A DNA stretch of 64,000 nt, taken from Sipunculus nudus (lineage: Eukaryota > Annelida > Sipuncula > Golfingiida > Sipunculidae). A program made the position numbers and the translations under genes. Below are positions 13,286-26,100 of this stretch, in pieces; positions within the stretch are counted from its first letter, which is position 1; the number at the start of each line of letters is the position of its first letter. The stretch spans positions 25,779,058 to 25,843,057 of the forward strand of contig CM049310.1 in the NCBI GenBank assembly GCA_026874595.1. The letters run 5' to 3'. Under the pieces are notes generated by a model. That model was not told where the DNA came from. It did no database searches and saw only the letters and a program-made list of their open reading frames with translations.

Positions 13286-13691
13286 TAAAGTTCTGGTCCA
13301 GTAGATTAAGTGTATCTGGAACGGCATCAGAATACTAGGCGAACAAATGACACCCAATATGAAAGACGTATTTCTGTGCTACACCTCGGTCTCAATGACA
13401 GACGTTTAGTCCATCATTCTGGACATTCGGGGTAACTGGTACTATTTGTTTTATTTAATATCCTTCGTATCTATAGGGCTGACACCATATGATGAGAAAG
13501 AAAAAACAAATAATTGGAGCAGCGTGATTCTGTTCTGGTCTGATTCTTTCGTGACCTGTATCACACTAAGACACTGCTCTCCATGCCGCTTGTACCTTGT
13601 ACAACATAAAGAATAAGTTCCTATCCCACTGACTCAGAACGGGGTCGTGTACCACTGATGTCTATGACGTAGAACACCTTTGGTTGTTACC

Positions 13692-13726
13692 TTTATACAA
13701 ATCACGGGGTATCGCTCATCAGTCAC
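13692..13726 (+). promoter_or_regulatory. predicted core promoter (TATA + initiator) of protease copy 2
   Basis: TTTATACA at 13692-13699 is followed by an initiator TCAGTC at 13719-13724. The A of the initiator (13721) is 27 bases after the first T of TATA, the canonical spacing. A splice donor (GTAAGC) at 13828 would end a short 5' UTR exon. Confidence 0.5.
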
Positions 13727-13827
13727 TTTGCCGACATTACAGCGAGCAGGGTACTGCACGACACTGTACATTATCACTTTGATTACTTATATCATCGGCA
13801 TATTGTTACCAAAACAGGGGACAGCAG
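13721..13827 (+). other. predicted 5' UTR exon of protease copy 2
   Basis: It runs from the predicted initiator to an ACAGCAG|GTAAGC donor. The next acceptor (CTCTTGCAG, 14702-14703) lies 16 bases upstream of the start codon at 14720. Transcript support is not available. Confidence 0.4.
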
Positions 13828-14113
13828 GTAAGCTCAAAATATTTTAATCTTACCACTTGGTGTTTAATGTTTTAATAATAGAAACTGGTTAAAATTCGGG
13901 AAACGGCTCCGTTAAAAACATTCTCTTCGTCACGTGATATCATTATACATGTAATTGTAATTGTAAGACAAACATGTGGTAGCTCCCTCGTACAGGGAAA
14001 TATTGAATTAAACTTTATTTAAATTATGCGTGTTGTGGACAATGATTGGGTGAGAACTGCATCATATGGAATAAGTGTTTTATATTTATGAAGTGTGATT
14101 TAGAAAAAAAATA

Positions 14114-14116
<3 letters not shown>

Positions 14117-14152
<36 letters not shown>
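14117..14152. repeat. (AAT)n microsatellite
   Basis: About eleven uninterrupted ATA/AAT units in the first intron of protease copy 2. Confidence 0.95.
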
Positions 14153-14154
<2 letters not shown>

Positions 14155-14249
14155 GAATTTATGTAAAAATTTAATATAAAAACATGTATGTCAGAGCTGA
14201 AGTTTGAAACTGATTTACAGCTAATAACAATGTAGAAGTCACAGTTATG

Positions 14250-14482
14250 CAGGGGCGGGTCCAGCATTTAGGAAAAGGAGGGGTCCAACCGGGAGGACTA
14301 ATGACAAAGCCTAAAAAGGTCCCCAGGTCCAGAAAGGGGGGGGGGGGGGGTCGAGGAGAAAAATTGGTCGGGAATACCTAAAAAAAGCTTGCGGCTCCTG
14401 AAAATTGGGGGGGGGGGGGGGGCCACCTGGACCTGGACCACCTGGACCCCCCCCCCCCCCCCCCCCCCAGGATCCGCTTCTG
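14250..14482. mobile_element. MITE-like element with poly-G/poly-C core
   Basis: The ends CAGGGGCGGGTCCAG and AGGATCCGCTTCTG are inverted copies. The interior holds two long G runs and one long C run plus TCCAACC. It is the most complete member of the family also seen at 6912, 29911 and 34112. Confidence 0.7.
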
Positions 14483-14610
14483 TGTTCTTGGATAATCAAG
14501 AATACCCTCTTGAAATTTGGGATACAAAAATGTAGATCATGAAGACGTTTAATTTTTTGCCTCTTTTAATGATTATACTTTCTTTCTTTTGTATATGGAC
14601 TGCAATAAGT

Positions 14611-14612
14611 CC

Positions 14613-14645
<33 letters not shown>
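14611..14645. repeat. (TTA)n microsatellite
   Basis: Uninterrupted ATT/TTA units upstream of the coding exon 1 acceptor. Confidence 0.9.
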
Positions 14646-14646
<1 letters not shown>

Positions 14647-14719
14647 ACGTATGCATTAATTGCTATATATATTTTATATGTATATCTCACGGTTCTCTTG
14701 CAGTTGGAAACGTGGAAAA

Positions 14720-14781
14720 ATGGGATATTTACGGTCGCAATTGCTGATTCCTACGATTTCAGCTATTTTAATTGCAAGCAG
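14720..14781 (+). CDS. protease copy 2 exon 1: signal peptide
   Basis: The ATG at 14720 opens [20 protein letters not shown], a typical secretion signal core. The exon ends in phase 2 at a GTGGGT donor and joins a Ser codon with exon 2. Confidence 0.8.
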
Positions 14782-17700
14782 GTGGGTGAAAAAAAAAACT
14801 TAACAAAAAAAATTGTCCATAATGGAACAAATTACTCTCCAGCCTTTGCGTCTTTAGCCTGAATGGTAAAGTTGTACACCTATTCAATGTCAGGTTCTAC
14901 AAGCAGAACGAACAAAAAACGAGAAGTCACGATATGCGGCTTGTGGTGTTCCTATCTGAAAACTTAGTTTTGTATCTCCGTTTGTTTTGTTTCCAGTTTT
15001 TTGTGTTGTTAAATATACCAAAACATGAGTTGAAATGGTATAGTCTTAGCTTGGTAAAGCTCATATGGCCTGTTAAGGTTCGATTTTAAAAGAATTTTGA
15101 AGGGATCCGTACGTTTTCACGTATTATCCGGTCATATGTTAACTGGTTACCTCTGAACTTTCCTGTCTGCAGTGCGTCTGTTTCACACATTAACCCACAT
15201 ATCTTTGGACTCGTTTGACTAATCGGGATGAAAATTTGCACGAGTGTAGCTCTTGGATAGTTTTAAATCATATAAAAACTGCAACCTGCAACCAATTTTG
15301 CACAGCGTCCATCTGTTCGTCTGCCTTGGGCTAATATCACTCATATCCCTGCAGTGATTTGACTTATTTACCTAAAATTTGGCATGCGTATACATCCTTG
15401 ATAGTTTTCTTGTTTTACGACAGGTGGCGCCATCTACATTCATGTTCACGCTGCATACATCCATGTTAATATCTCAGGACTGGTTTGAAGTATCCTCCTT
15501 TAATTTTGTATGAGTATAGATCTGACATAGCACTACAGCTTATACAAATTCTGTGGCCCAACTAACAACCATTTATGCATGGTGTTCATCTGTTAATCTG
15601 CCTAGGGTAAAAATCACTAATATCTCGACAGTGGTTTGACTTTTCCATATGAAATTTTGCATATGTATACATGTTGGATAGCTTTCTCTTCCAAATAACA
15701 GGTGGTGCCACCTATAACCATGTTAACGTTGCAGACATCCATGCTAATATGGAACATATCCACTCAATTCATCCTTACCATTCAATCCATGCCTCAATTC
15801 ACCCATCCAACTCTGATTTCGGCGGATACACGTAGTCACTTGTCAGAATCACCTGGGTTATTTCTATATCCAATGCAATAGTGTTATTCTGTCGTTATGT
15901 CCGGAATAGATAGTTTAGAATGCGAGTCGCTGAGGGCCCTCTGACACTCGTTTCTTACTTATTTCTCATTTTTATTAGAGTGGTATTATCTATAATTATA
16001 TGCTTCAGAAGGACCTGTGCATGTACACACTTAATTCATGCAATCCATCTCACACACTTATTTAGGTGGAGTGAAAACGTCAACTTTACTCAGTGTTAGT
16101 ATTTAGATATTTCTGCTGCGGTGGAAATATACAGATACTACTTAAACCTGACCAAAGTTGTTTACAATAAACAATAATTAACATTCGCCTCAAATTTCAG
16201 TGTTTTTTAATATAATTACCCATTAGAGAATTGGCACTTCATTAAGGTTTAAACTCCCTTTTTCTTTTCAAGCGGAAACCTTTTGAAGAATTGGCTGGTA
16301 ATTTAGAGCAAAACACTTAGTAGTGCACAACTTTTAGGTCCTCCTCTATATGAACTTATGGGTTGAAAAGAGGTTTTCATGTAATAGTCAAACAAAAGTG
16401 AAAGTAGGTTTTTCGGGAGAACCGTGTATTCACGTGATTGGCATTCAGAATGGAATTTTCACATCACTTGGTGAATGATGCCAAGATGACTCACCAAAAT
16501 GGCATTTGTTTTTACATATTTACTCCCTTTACCATGTGTGGCCACACTAGCTTATATTTATATAACTTTTATATGCGACCAACATAAAAATGACTCGCCA
16601 TTCATTCAGCCGCATGCATGAAGGGTTTCTATATCAATATCCAGCTAGTTGTTAAACCAGCTATCTTTGAGCCTGATATAAAAAAGTTACTAAATATCAT
16701 GGTCATGGGAACTGTAAATACAACCTCGTTCGAGGATTCGTTTGTGTTTATGTAATTCAGAATTTATGTCGACAATCAATGTAATAAAAGTCCAGGGAAG
16801 TCACCTATAGCAATAGGATAATTTTAATAACAGAAACGTCATAATTCCTTGATTAGAGATTCCTGGAAATACAGATATATGAGTCAATACATTTATCAAC
16901 TTGCTTAAAGCACTGGGATAATATTTTCATACTAGAGTTAAACCAAGAAGTTTTAATGGAATTCCATTAAAACTTCTTGGTTTTACTTACTGTTTAACTC
17001 AAAATATGAAAGTGAATAAAATGTCAGCACTATGATTCTCTTCCAGCATTGGGATTTCTGCTCAAGGGGGTGATGTCACAGACCCGCCATCAGTAAGTTA
17101 TCTATCTGTTATCTATACCCGTTGTAATGATTATATCTAAAATTAACTCAGTTCAACAGCTGTAGTAACCATGACAACCCGACTCAATGATAATTGGGTT
17201 GTTAGGCCAGTAATCTGGCCGTGATGTCAGAGGGCCGATATAGCGCTACAGATGTGTGCGACAACTACAATTCAACTCACTCATTATGCCAGAACCGTGA
17301 AATTAAATGTCTAATAAAGTTATCGTAATTTCTGTGAAGCAAGTATGCCTTTTGGGAAGACTGTATTTTTCTCTTAAGAGAATCCTGTCTGCTCTACGAC
17401 TTGATAAACATTTATGTGTTGTGTGAAAATATCTGTAATAATAAATATTTTATTTTTAGGAGACAACTACACCTAGTAATGAAACAATACAAGGAAGAGC
17501 ATGTAAGTAGCTTATATATTACTCATATCAGAAAGGGTCAATTATTTTGAAGCAAAATAAAAAATTGCGATATATTAATTAATATATAAATATATATATT
17601 ATAATCATTCATTAATTCATATATTTTTTCCTGTGATTTGTTTATCCTAGACATACTTTAGATCACTTAAATATAGAAATTTATCAATAAAAAACTTCTG

Positions 17701-20700
17701 TTCTCGTAACGGTGAACAAACAAAGCAATATATAGGTATCACCTCTTACTGAAAGCTTTGCATTTGATTTTTACCAAAAGTTAATATTAATATTAAACTC
17801 ATTGAAACCAGAGCTGAATTTCCCAGGTTTGTAATATCCGGGAAAGGGCATTGAAATATATTTTGACTTGGGCTTGATTGATTTAAAAGGTATTTACTTA
17901 TATGAACTAACATACATGCAATGTTTTACTTTCAAGTTAACTGGCATATCTGTCAGAGAGAGCCAGTGAGACTAAGCCGACAGGGGGCGTTCTCCTCGCG
18001 CTACTTCGACGGGTCAAGGCACTACGACAATGACGTCAGGTGCAGGTGGAGACTGAAGGCAAAGTCGGGCTCTGTGAGTACATCAAATACTATTGTTTGT
18101 TGACTGATGGTCTTAATATCTTCTGAAAATCCGAAGAGCCCATAGATGGATTGAATTCGTAGGCTTTGTTTGTTTAAAAAATTCCGTGCTCTTTTTGTAT
18201 TCCTTACCTCTGAATGAACTAGAAATATACATTCTCAGGAATGCAGGCCTCCACCATGTGGGCGGTCCTTAATGTGGGGCATCGCGCTCACCGTGTTTTC
18301 ATTTACGTACTCGCACAAATTCCCAGGTTCATTTGTGCATACTAGTATGTGTTCCCAACCATGTGTTTGCATTCACTCTTTTGGCCTATATTCCCTTGTT
18401 CAATCTGCATATGTGACTACGCAATTGTGTATAATCCTGGAAGTCTCTAATTCTTGGATCCAGATCATGAGCCTGACTCACACCATAATCTAATCGATTC
18501 TTTATTGGCCCTTTCCGGAGGCGCCCTGAAAATTTCATCGGATTTCGTTAATGATTGCGTAAGTTATGTTTCGAACAAATCCACGAACGGGAACGAAAAC
18601 ATGCCCTCATGGCAGAGAGCGCTTTGTACAAGTTAATTGTGAGACCATGTCAGGTTCACGCATGATTAAGTATACTTAAAGTGTACGTTAAAGCGAACAG
18701 TAAACAGGTGGATTGATCATTCCCTCTCAAAAATGAGCTCGTAAAGGCCCATGCTCGAAGTACTATATTAAAATGAACATTTTAGAGTATTAAAACATGT
18801 TGTTACATGTAAATCATCCAACGTTACTGGAATCCCAGTATGCAGTGGGAGAGGCGATACAGTGGTTTCCATTAATTATAACAATTAGCGCAAGGATAAT
18901 CACAAGTCTTCTATACCTTCTTTGTTCATTAAAGAACACACAAAATGTAAAGAATGGAAAGCAGTCTAGATGAGCCGCGCAGTGTGACCAGAATAAAACA
19001 TGTTCCAACATCTGTAAAAAGAGCAATATCCGAAATGACGATCCACACACTGACGATCAAGTGTTACAAGTGTTTGAGCATGATAAAGGCGCATGCAGTA
19101 CCGGAGAATTATATATTTTGCAGCAAAAATACCACTTTAAGATAGATGAAAAGAGCTGTGTTATTAATTTTGCCGAGTAACAGATGATCCAGAAATATGT
19201 CATATTTCATAAAAAAATATATTATATTATGTTATATTGTATATGCAAAAGCCCCTTCGCGAATAAATGATAAATTTCTCGGGATTTGTGGGAAAATCTT
19301 GGAAATAACCAAATTAGGACACACTTGGCATCGCTTCCGAAGGTTCAAGGCCAGAAGTAATCACGTGACAAAATTGGACTGGTGCCATCGACAATTATAA
19401 TATTACAATATATATTAACAGCATATGAGATGACGTTGTCGCGGGCATGCACGAGCTGGCATGCCTTACAAACACATTACAGTCATACAGCGTGGTGGGC
19501 GATGGAACCAATGATATATATTGTTACGGGGTGACATAAAAGTAGACCGAACTTTGCTAGCGAAGCGGTTGGTTCGCCGGACTTGTACGTCACCGACCTG
19601 GGTTCGACTCCCGGATCGGCCCAGGATTTTCCCCTCAACATTGTGTCTTCGTAACAAAATGGGGGCTCGTCCGGGATGACGGTTAAACTTTGTGGCCCAG
19701 GGAATCAGCTCACAAAAGTGTAACTCCTAGGATAATTAGTCTTGTTCTAATAGCAGAACGCCCTTAGGAGGGAGTGTGTTACGGGGTGACATAAAAACGG
19801 ACCGAACTGTCTCGCAAGTGAAGCTCGCTTTGCTAGCGAACCGGTTGGTACGCCGGACTTGTGCGCCACCGACCTGGGTTCGACTCCCGGATCGGCCCAG
19901 GATTTTTCCCCTCAGCAATTTGTCTTCGTAACAAAATGGGGGCTCGTCTAACGTCACGGTTAACTTTGTGGCCAAGGGAATAAGCTCACCAATGTGTGAC
20001 TCCTGGGATAATTAGTCTTGTTCTGATAGCAGAACGCTCTTAAGAGGGGGTGTGTTACGGGGTGACATAAAAGCTAGCGGTTGGTTCGCCGGACTTGTAC
20101 GCCACCGACCTGGGTTCGACTCCCGGATCTGCCCAGGATTTCCCCTCCACAATTTGTCTTCGTAACAATATGTTGTCCTGTACCATGACTAACAAGACGG
20201 GCCTCCGACAAGCATGCGCTTCCAAGAGCCAGTGTTGACACTTGATGTTTTAAACTGGTTCTCAACCCTAATACCTGGTCTTTTAGTCCCCGGGGCACTG
20301 GCTACGTTAATTGCAGTTGACCAATCAGAGGCCAATTTGTGTTCCAGTGTGAAGGGATTAGAATTTACGTAGAGATGACTGTTTTTTTTAGCCCTAAATT
20401 ATGAAAACGGCGTCATATATCAAAGTTATAAAGCACCCATAAGCATAAATATCATCTTACGTTTCATCGCAGTAAGTAATGTAACCAAAACTGATCCCAT
20501 TTCTTATTTGTATTCTTTCATTACATGCGCCCCTGGTGAGGGTCCCACTGCTGATGATTTGACGGAGTCGGAGACCCGTCTCGGTCAAGAGATGACGAAG
20601 GATTTGTATCGAGTACTGTATACAGATTAATTGTGTGTTTTTTTTAAGGTTTTGAGGATCGAGGTACTCCATTTTGATCTGGAGTACAGCTTGAACTGTC

Positions 20701-21177
20701 TTAAAGACAGGTTCTCCGTGGTGGTCGGCAGCTCTCGGAGAGCGGCACCCATCCTAACACGCTGCGGGAAGTACGCTCCCTTCACCATCTTCACGTGTAA
20801 TGAAATCGCTCATGTTACCTTCATGTCCGACGACAGATACGGCGCTGTCGGATTTACTGCGATCTTCAAGTCCGTCAGCCCAGGTAAGTTACTTCACTGT
20901 TTATTTCATGGGTGTAGCCTTTGTTAGATAAGATAACTGTTTTGTATACGTGCTTCATTTTAACTGGGATACCAAGAAATCACTTTCGATGACTAAATAA
21001 TTATAAATCCAGACCTATTCAATAAATGCTTAATGTAACGTGGCCATGTTACCCAATTCATTTAACAGTTTTAAGGCATTATAACAAATGGAAGGATATT
21101 TAGAGTTTCCCATTTATATTATTCGTAACCAATATTTAAACATCTTTAAACATCTCTTAAGGGACATACAATGCAAA

Positions 21178-21240
<63 letters not shown>

Positions 21241-22179
21241 TTATAAGTTTATTAACGTGTCATTATATCAGCCGAAAATCGTTGTGACGGAGGCTCACAG
21301 ACCGGCGATCAGCCGACACCGGCACCCACGCCAGCCCCACCATCAGGTGGCTCACCAGGTAACCAATGCCCGGCAACACCCGTGACACTCGGAGGCACCG
21401 GGGGAACACTGGAGTCACCGAGTTTCCCGTTATACCCTAATAACGCCGACTGTACCTGGATTATAACAGTGGATCAAGGCAAGGTATGGATCCTAGATAA
21501 TTCGGAGCCCAGTCACGTGGACAGCCTTCTTTTTAACTGTCATTGTGTAGAGCATGTTCAACTAACCTATGCCCACCTGTATTTCCTTGTTTAAAATAAA
21601 TTTCTTTAAAACGTATATACCGGGAGTCTACCCTAATGTAATGTTAAAGCTGTATTTGTTTAATCAAGATTTTTATGTTTACCGTTTTGGACTATATTAC
21701 ACGATATGACAGATAGAAAACTGTGGTTGGCGGTTTTCCACGGTTTCACTGTTTCGAAAAGGTTCGCGTTTCACGATCCCACAATGCAGTAAACTACACA
21801 GTTCATCCTTTGGTGTATGAATCATTTAATATGCTCGCAAAAACGTAACAATTTGAGAAGGAACCAGAGGCCATCGAACGAGAAAAGATTCTGGATTCTT
21901 AGACAGATGTAAAAGATCTTATATTATTTATTTGATCTTTGACTGACAGATAACATAAAGATCTGTTAATATTAATACACAGTAGTCAGTTTCATCGCAT
22001 TGTGTCCACCTGTTTTTTTTTTGCTATGAACATTTTTACTATTACATTTCAAGGTAAAAAATATAATGTAGGGTATCAAATGCTGGGTTAGAATTTACCT
22101 ATACTGGAAACATAATACCTGATTTTTTTATAAACCTAAACCTAATTGTAATAAATTTTAATGTGTTACACAGACAATA

Positions 22180-22261
<82 letters not shown>

Positions 22262-22498
22262 GGTAGTGTTACCCTCCGATGTAAAGTGCTCTATGGCCTA
22301 CAGACTAGGCCAGAGCGGTATAACTCTGAAGAAAAACAACACTGTTAATTCACAACAGTCTGTTTCACGGGGTGCGACCCGATCATCAGGTGAATGTGGT
22401 TAGAATTCTAAGCACATTCACCTGATGATCGGGTCGCACCCCGTGAAACAGACTGTTGGACTGTTGTGAATTAACAGTGTTGTTTTTTCTCCAGAGTT

Positions 22499-22566
<68 letters not shown>

Positions 22567-23105
22567 GGGGCTGTCTTGTCTGGAAATTTTTCACTTTCGG
22601 TTAACTCTCTTCTCAAGGGCTCTTCTTGTTCAGCCTTAATTTTGCACAGTGTGAGGCGATAGCAAAATATATGTTTATGTATTAGTGAATATAAAAAAAT
22701 ATTTTTTATTTATTCCGGACAGGTAATTTTGGTACATTTCCTGGAGTTCATCGTCCAGCTATCCAGAAACTGCAGGAAAGACAGCTTAACCCTGTACGAC
22801 GGTCCCACGGACCAATCTACCCAGCTCGCAAAGTATTGTGGGCAAACTTTCAGTGACGTCACCAGCAGCAAGAATCAGATGTTTATTCGGTTCCGCAGTG
22901 ACAGTGCAAGAGTCAGGAGGGGATTTAGGGCCGAGTATTCCGCCAAAAATGCTCCCGGAAGCGGAGGACCACGTAATTTAATTTTTTTTCACCATAGTAC
23001 AGTGATTTCTTTTTTCATTTAGAAATACATTTTGAAGTGCAGATCCCATGGAAATGTCATTATTACTGTAACTGATATTATTTTTATTTATTATTATTAT
23101 TATTA

Positions 23106-23144
<39 letters not shown>

Positions 23145-26100
23145 TATTATTGGTAGTAATAGTAGTAGCAGCAGCTGTAATAGTAGTAGTAATTGTAGTA
23201 AAAGTAGTAGTAAAAGTACTGAAGACTAACATATGTGACACCAGATATCGTTTATGTAAGAATGGAAGATTTTTAACACTTACAAGGACGAGTATCAGAA
23301 AAAACTTCGAACAAGATATATCAATATAAGCGTTTCTATATATGTGTGTGTGACACACTAACATCATTCCGTTTCCTGTTTGTTTTGTAGCGTCAGGCGG
23401 ACAGCCAGGAAGTAAGTTTTGTCTTTTATCATATTAAATAGTCATGTTAAACATCAAAAACCTGCTACTAATAAAACATGCATTCCTGCTGAACGTGGTC
23501 AGAATCATTAATGGAACAGAACATATCCACGCGGCCTTATAGTATCCATTGAGACTCGATACTAGTTAGAACGGTAAAAAGTCTGTTTGTACGTTTCGTA
23601 TTTCATGTTTAGGGCTTGCTATCATTGTTACATCATTAAAATGCATCATTAAAGAAAATAACGCCTTGGTTTTCCTCCTTATGCCCTTGTGATACATAAA
23701 ACTATTTGACAGACTTACTAATCAGAAGAAAACATCAATGAGACCTCGGATGACTGTTAGACGTGTTTTTAACGGTTTCTTGAATCAGTGTGATAACTAT
23801 ATGTAGTTGACCCGCTAGAATGGTAACCAAACGTTCTAGTAGGATTTGTATTTTTCAGGGCCACGCATGGGCTATATTGTGCATTGGCTATCCGACTGTG
23901 AATATACCATTGTCACAACAACCTCGTCAGCTCGACTCTAAACATATTACTCTCTGTGAAAACAACTAAGTAGACATTTTGATGGAACCGATTAGACCTA
24001 TTTTGTGTCAACCTTTCTTGGTACATTCTCTTAGTTTCGTTTGGGACGCAAAACTTTCGCTTAATTTAAAAGGGTTCGGTATCATCAAAGTCTCGGTGTT
24101 ACAATATATTGCTGACGTATTATAGCATTTAGGTAGGAAAAATAATACAGTAGACCATTAGGATGGAATGCTTATTCGTCAAAAGAATAAATTCTAAACA
24201 AACGACCCACAGAAAAACAACCATTAAAACCGTGATGGGTCCATTGAATCTCATCTTGTTTTGTCTTAGCGACATGCTATGCACCAGTGAAGAAGCCGAG
24301 AGAAAATTTTATTGTTGGCGGAATACCCGCCAATGCTCACAGTTTCCCGTGGATGGTGTCTGTTTTCCTTGACTACTACGGAAGCGGAAAGGCGCATTAC
24401 TGTGGGGGAACCATCGTCGACCAGAAGACGATTGTAACCGCGGCACACTGTATCATCTACCGAAAAGAAGGGACTTGGTAAGTTTGACTTAGCAGCACAT
24501 TGTATACTGAAACTAAAGGGACTTGGTAAATTTTACTCAGCGGCACACTTTATCATCTACCGAAACAAGTGACTTAGTAAGTCTTACTTAGCGTGGCTCA
24601 GGGGAAGAGCACAGGGTACAAAGCTGGGGATTCGTGAGTTCGAATCTCAACCGAGGCGGTGATTTTTCCCGGTCGGCCCCTACCCAGGGTGAGCGCCGAC
24701 CTGTATTACATAGCTGTAAGCGAAGTTAACACACCACTAAAGCCACAACCAACAAATCATCGATGTGAGTATATATATATTGTTAGTTGCTGTATGCTCT
24801 TGTAATGACAGGGTGAACCAAACCTTGAATCCGCAAAAATATGAAGTCCACGTAGGTGTCGATAGATTATATGATGGAAGCAACACGAATGAGAAAGTCC
24901 ACAGGGTGACAAAGATTACCGTCCACGAGGGCTTTGACCCTCCTACCTTCTTCCGTGACGTGGCACTTCTTACAGTTGATCCGCCAATACAGGTAAGATA
25001 TTCAGGAAAAAGCATCGACTAATTAAATACATGCTGAATGTCTTAACGGACAGCCAAGTCTTGCCGGGATTTAATAATGTCATCGCTGTCATATTTTGTC
25101 TGGTCAACACTCATATAATGTCTGGTCATTATTTGATATTGCTGTTTAGTTTGCTGTCATATTTTGGCATATCAACACGTATGTAATGTCCAGTCATTAT
25201 TTGATATTGCTGTTTAGTTTCCTGTCATATATTGGCATATAAACACTCATGTAATGTCTAGACATTATTTAAAATTGTAAAGTGTTTAGTTTGTCATGGA
25301 CTTATATTTTCACACTGACTAGGATGTTTAGAAAAAATGTGTCACCTATAAACTGTACTTGACGTTTTTTGTAAAATCTAAATGGAATTATTAATATATA
25401 AATATATATATAATTGTAAATTTCAGTACGGACCCACAGCCTTGCCACTGTGTTTCGGCGACGTAGTTGAACCGGGCAAGTCGTGCATAATCGCTGGTTG
25501 GGGAGACACACAGGGTAAAACAACTAATTTTGTTTTTACTTCTACTCACTGTTCTTAGGTTTCTTCTCTATGTTGTAAAGCTGGTGATTGGATCGAGGCT
25601 GAGAAATAAAAAGTAAATATGAAACTAAAAACAAAGCAATACGTGAGAATGACCTTCTCAGTGGTTACCTGGACTTCTCAATCTCCATTTTACTTCCTCT
25701 GAAGATCTGTTAGGTTTCCCGCAAAACTAATAAGGGAAATGAAGCACGGGATCTGGGAAAGAGACTTCTTTTTACAATTTGCAGCTTGCTGTCAAGAGAA
25801 AGAAATCCCTTCAGGCTTCAAATATATACCGTGTTGGTGTAGGTGCTGGTGCAGGTCTTCCTGTCTTCCTGTCTGACATACGGCGGGTGCTGGTGCAGGT
25901 CTTCCTGTCCGACAACCGGCGGGTGCTGGTGCAGGTCTTCCTGTCAGACAACCGGCGGGTGATGGTGCAGGTCTTCCTGTCCGACAACCGGCGGGTGCTG
26001 GTGCAGGTCTTCCTGTCTGACAACCGGCGAATGCTGGTGCAGGTCTTCCTGTCTGACAACCGGCGGGTGCTTGTGCAGGTCCTCCTGTCCGGCAACCGGC

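Larger units (their letters stand above)
5410..13690. other. intergenic region between the two protease copies
   Basis: About 8.3 kb with no host exon that I can support. It holds a 3' UTR candidate for copy 1, a poly-T run near 6437, a MITE-like element (6912-7116), a decayed LINE fragment (7780-8130), an A-rich tract, two degenerate short-motif repeats, a poly-G run near 11536 and a TA-flanked inverted repeat near 13 kb. These are listed separately. Confidence 0.6.
22183..22565. mobile_element. palindromic element in (TA)n, with hammerhead-like arms
   Basis: (TA)n tracts flank a ~240-bp body (22259-22500). The body is a near-perfect inverted repeat: left arm from about 22320, right arm to 22500, centre TTAGAATTCTAA at 22400-22411. 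The right arm has an extra 7-8 bp (CAACAGTC-type duplication). About 60 bp on the left is unpaired. Inverted terminal copies carrying hammerhead motifs are known from Penelope-like elements and metazoan retrozymes, so this may be a relic of one. Confidence 0.75.

Noticed and set aside
17460-17502. Exon 3 of protease copy 2 starting at the first AG (17458-17459)
   Set aside because: That acceptor gives an immediate in-frame stop after TACACC; the AG three bases later keeps the frame and the Thr/Pro linker.
22978-23367. 129-codon minus-strand ORF rich in Ile/Asn/Thr
   Set aside because: It runs across the ATT/TAG microsatellite and has no recognisable domain.
24163-24372. 69-codon ORF over the start of the His exon
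   Set aside because: Out of frame with the protease and crosses the intron acceptor. The true exon begins at 24270.
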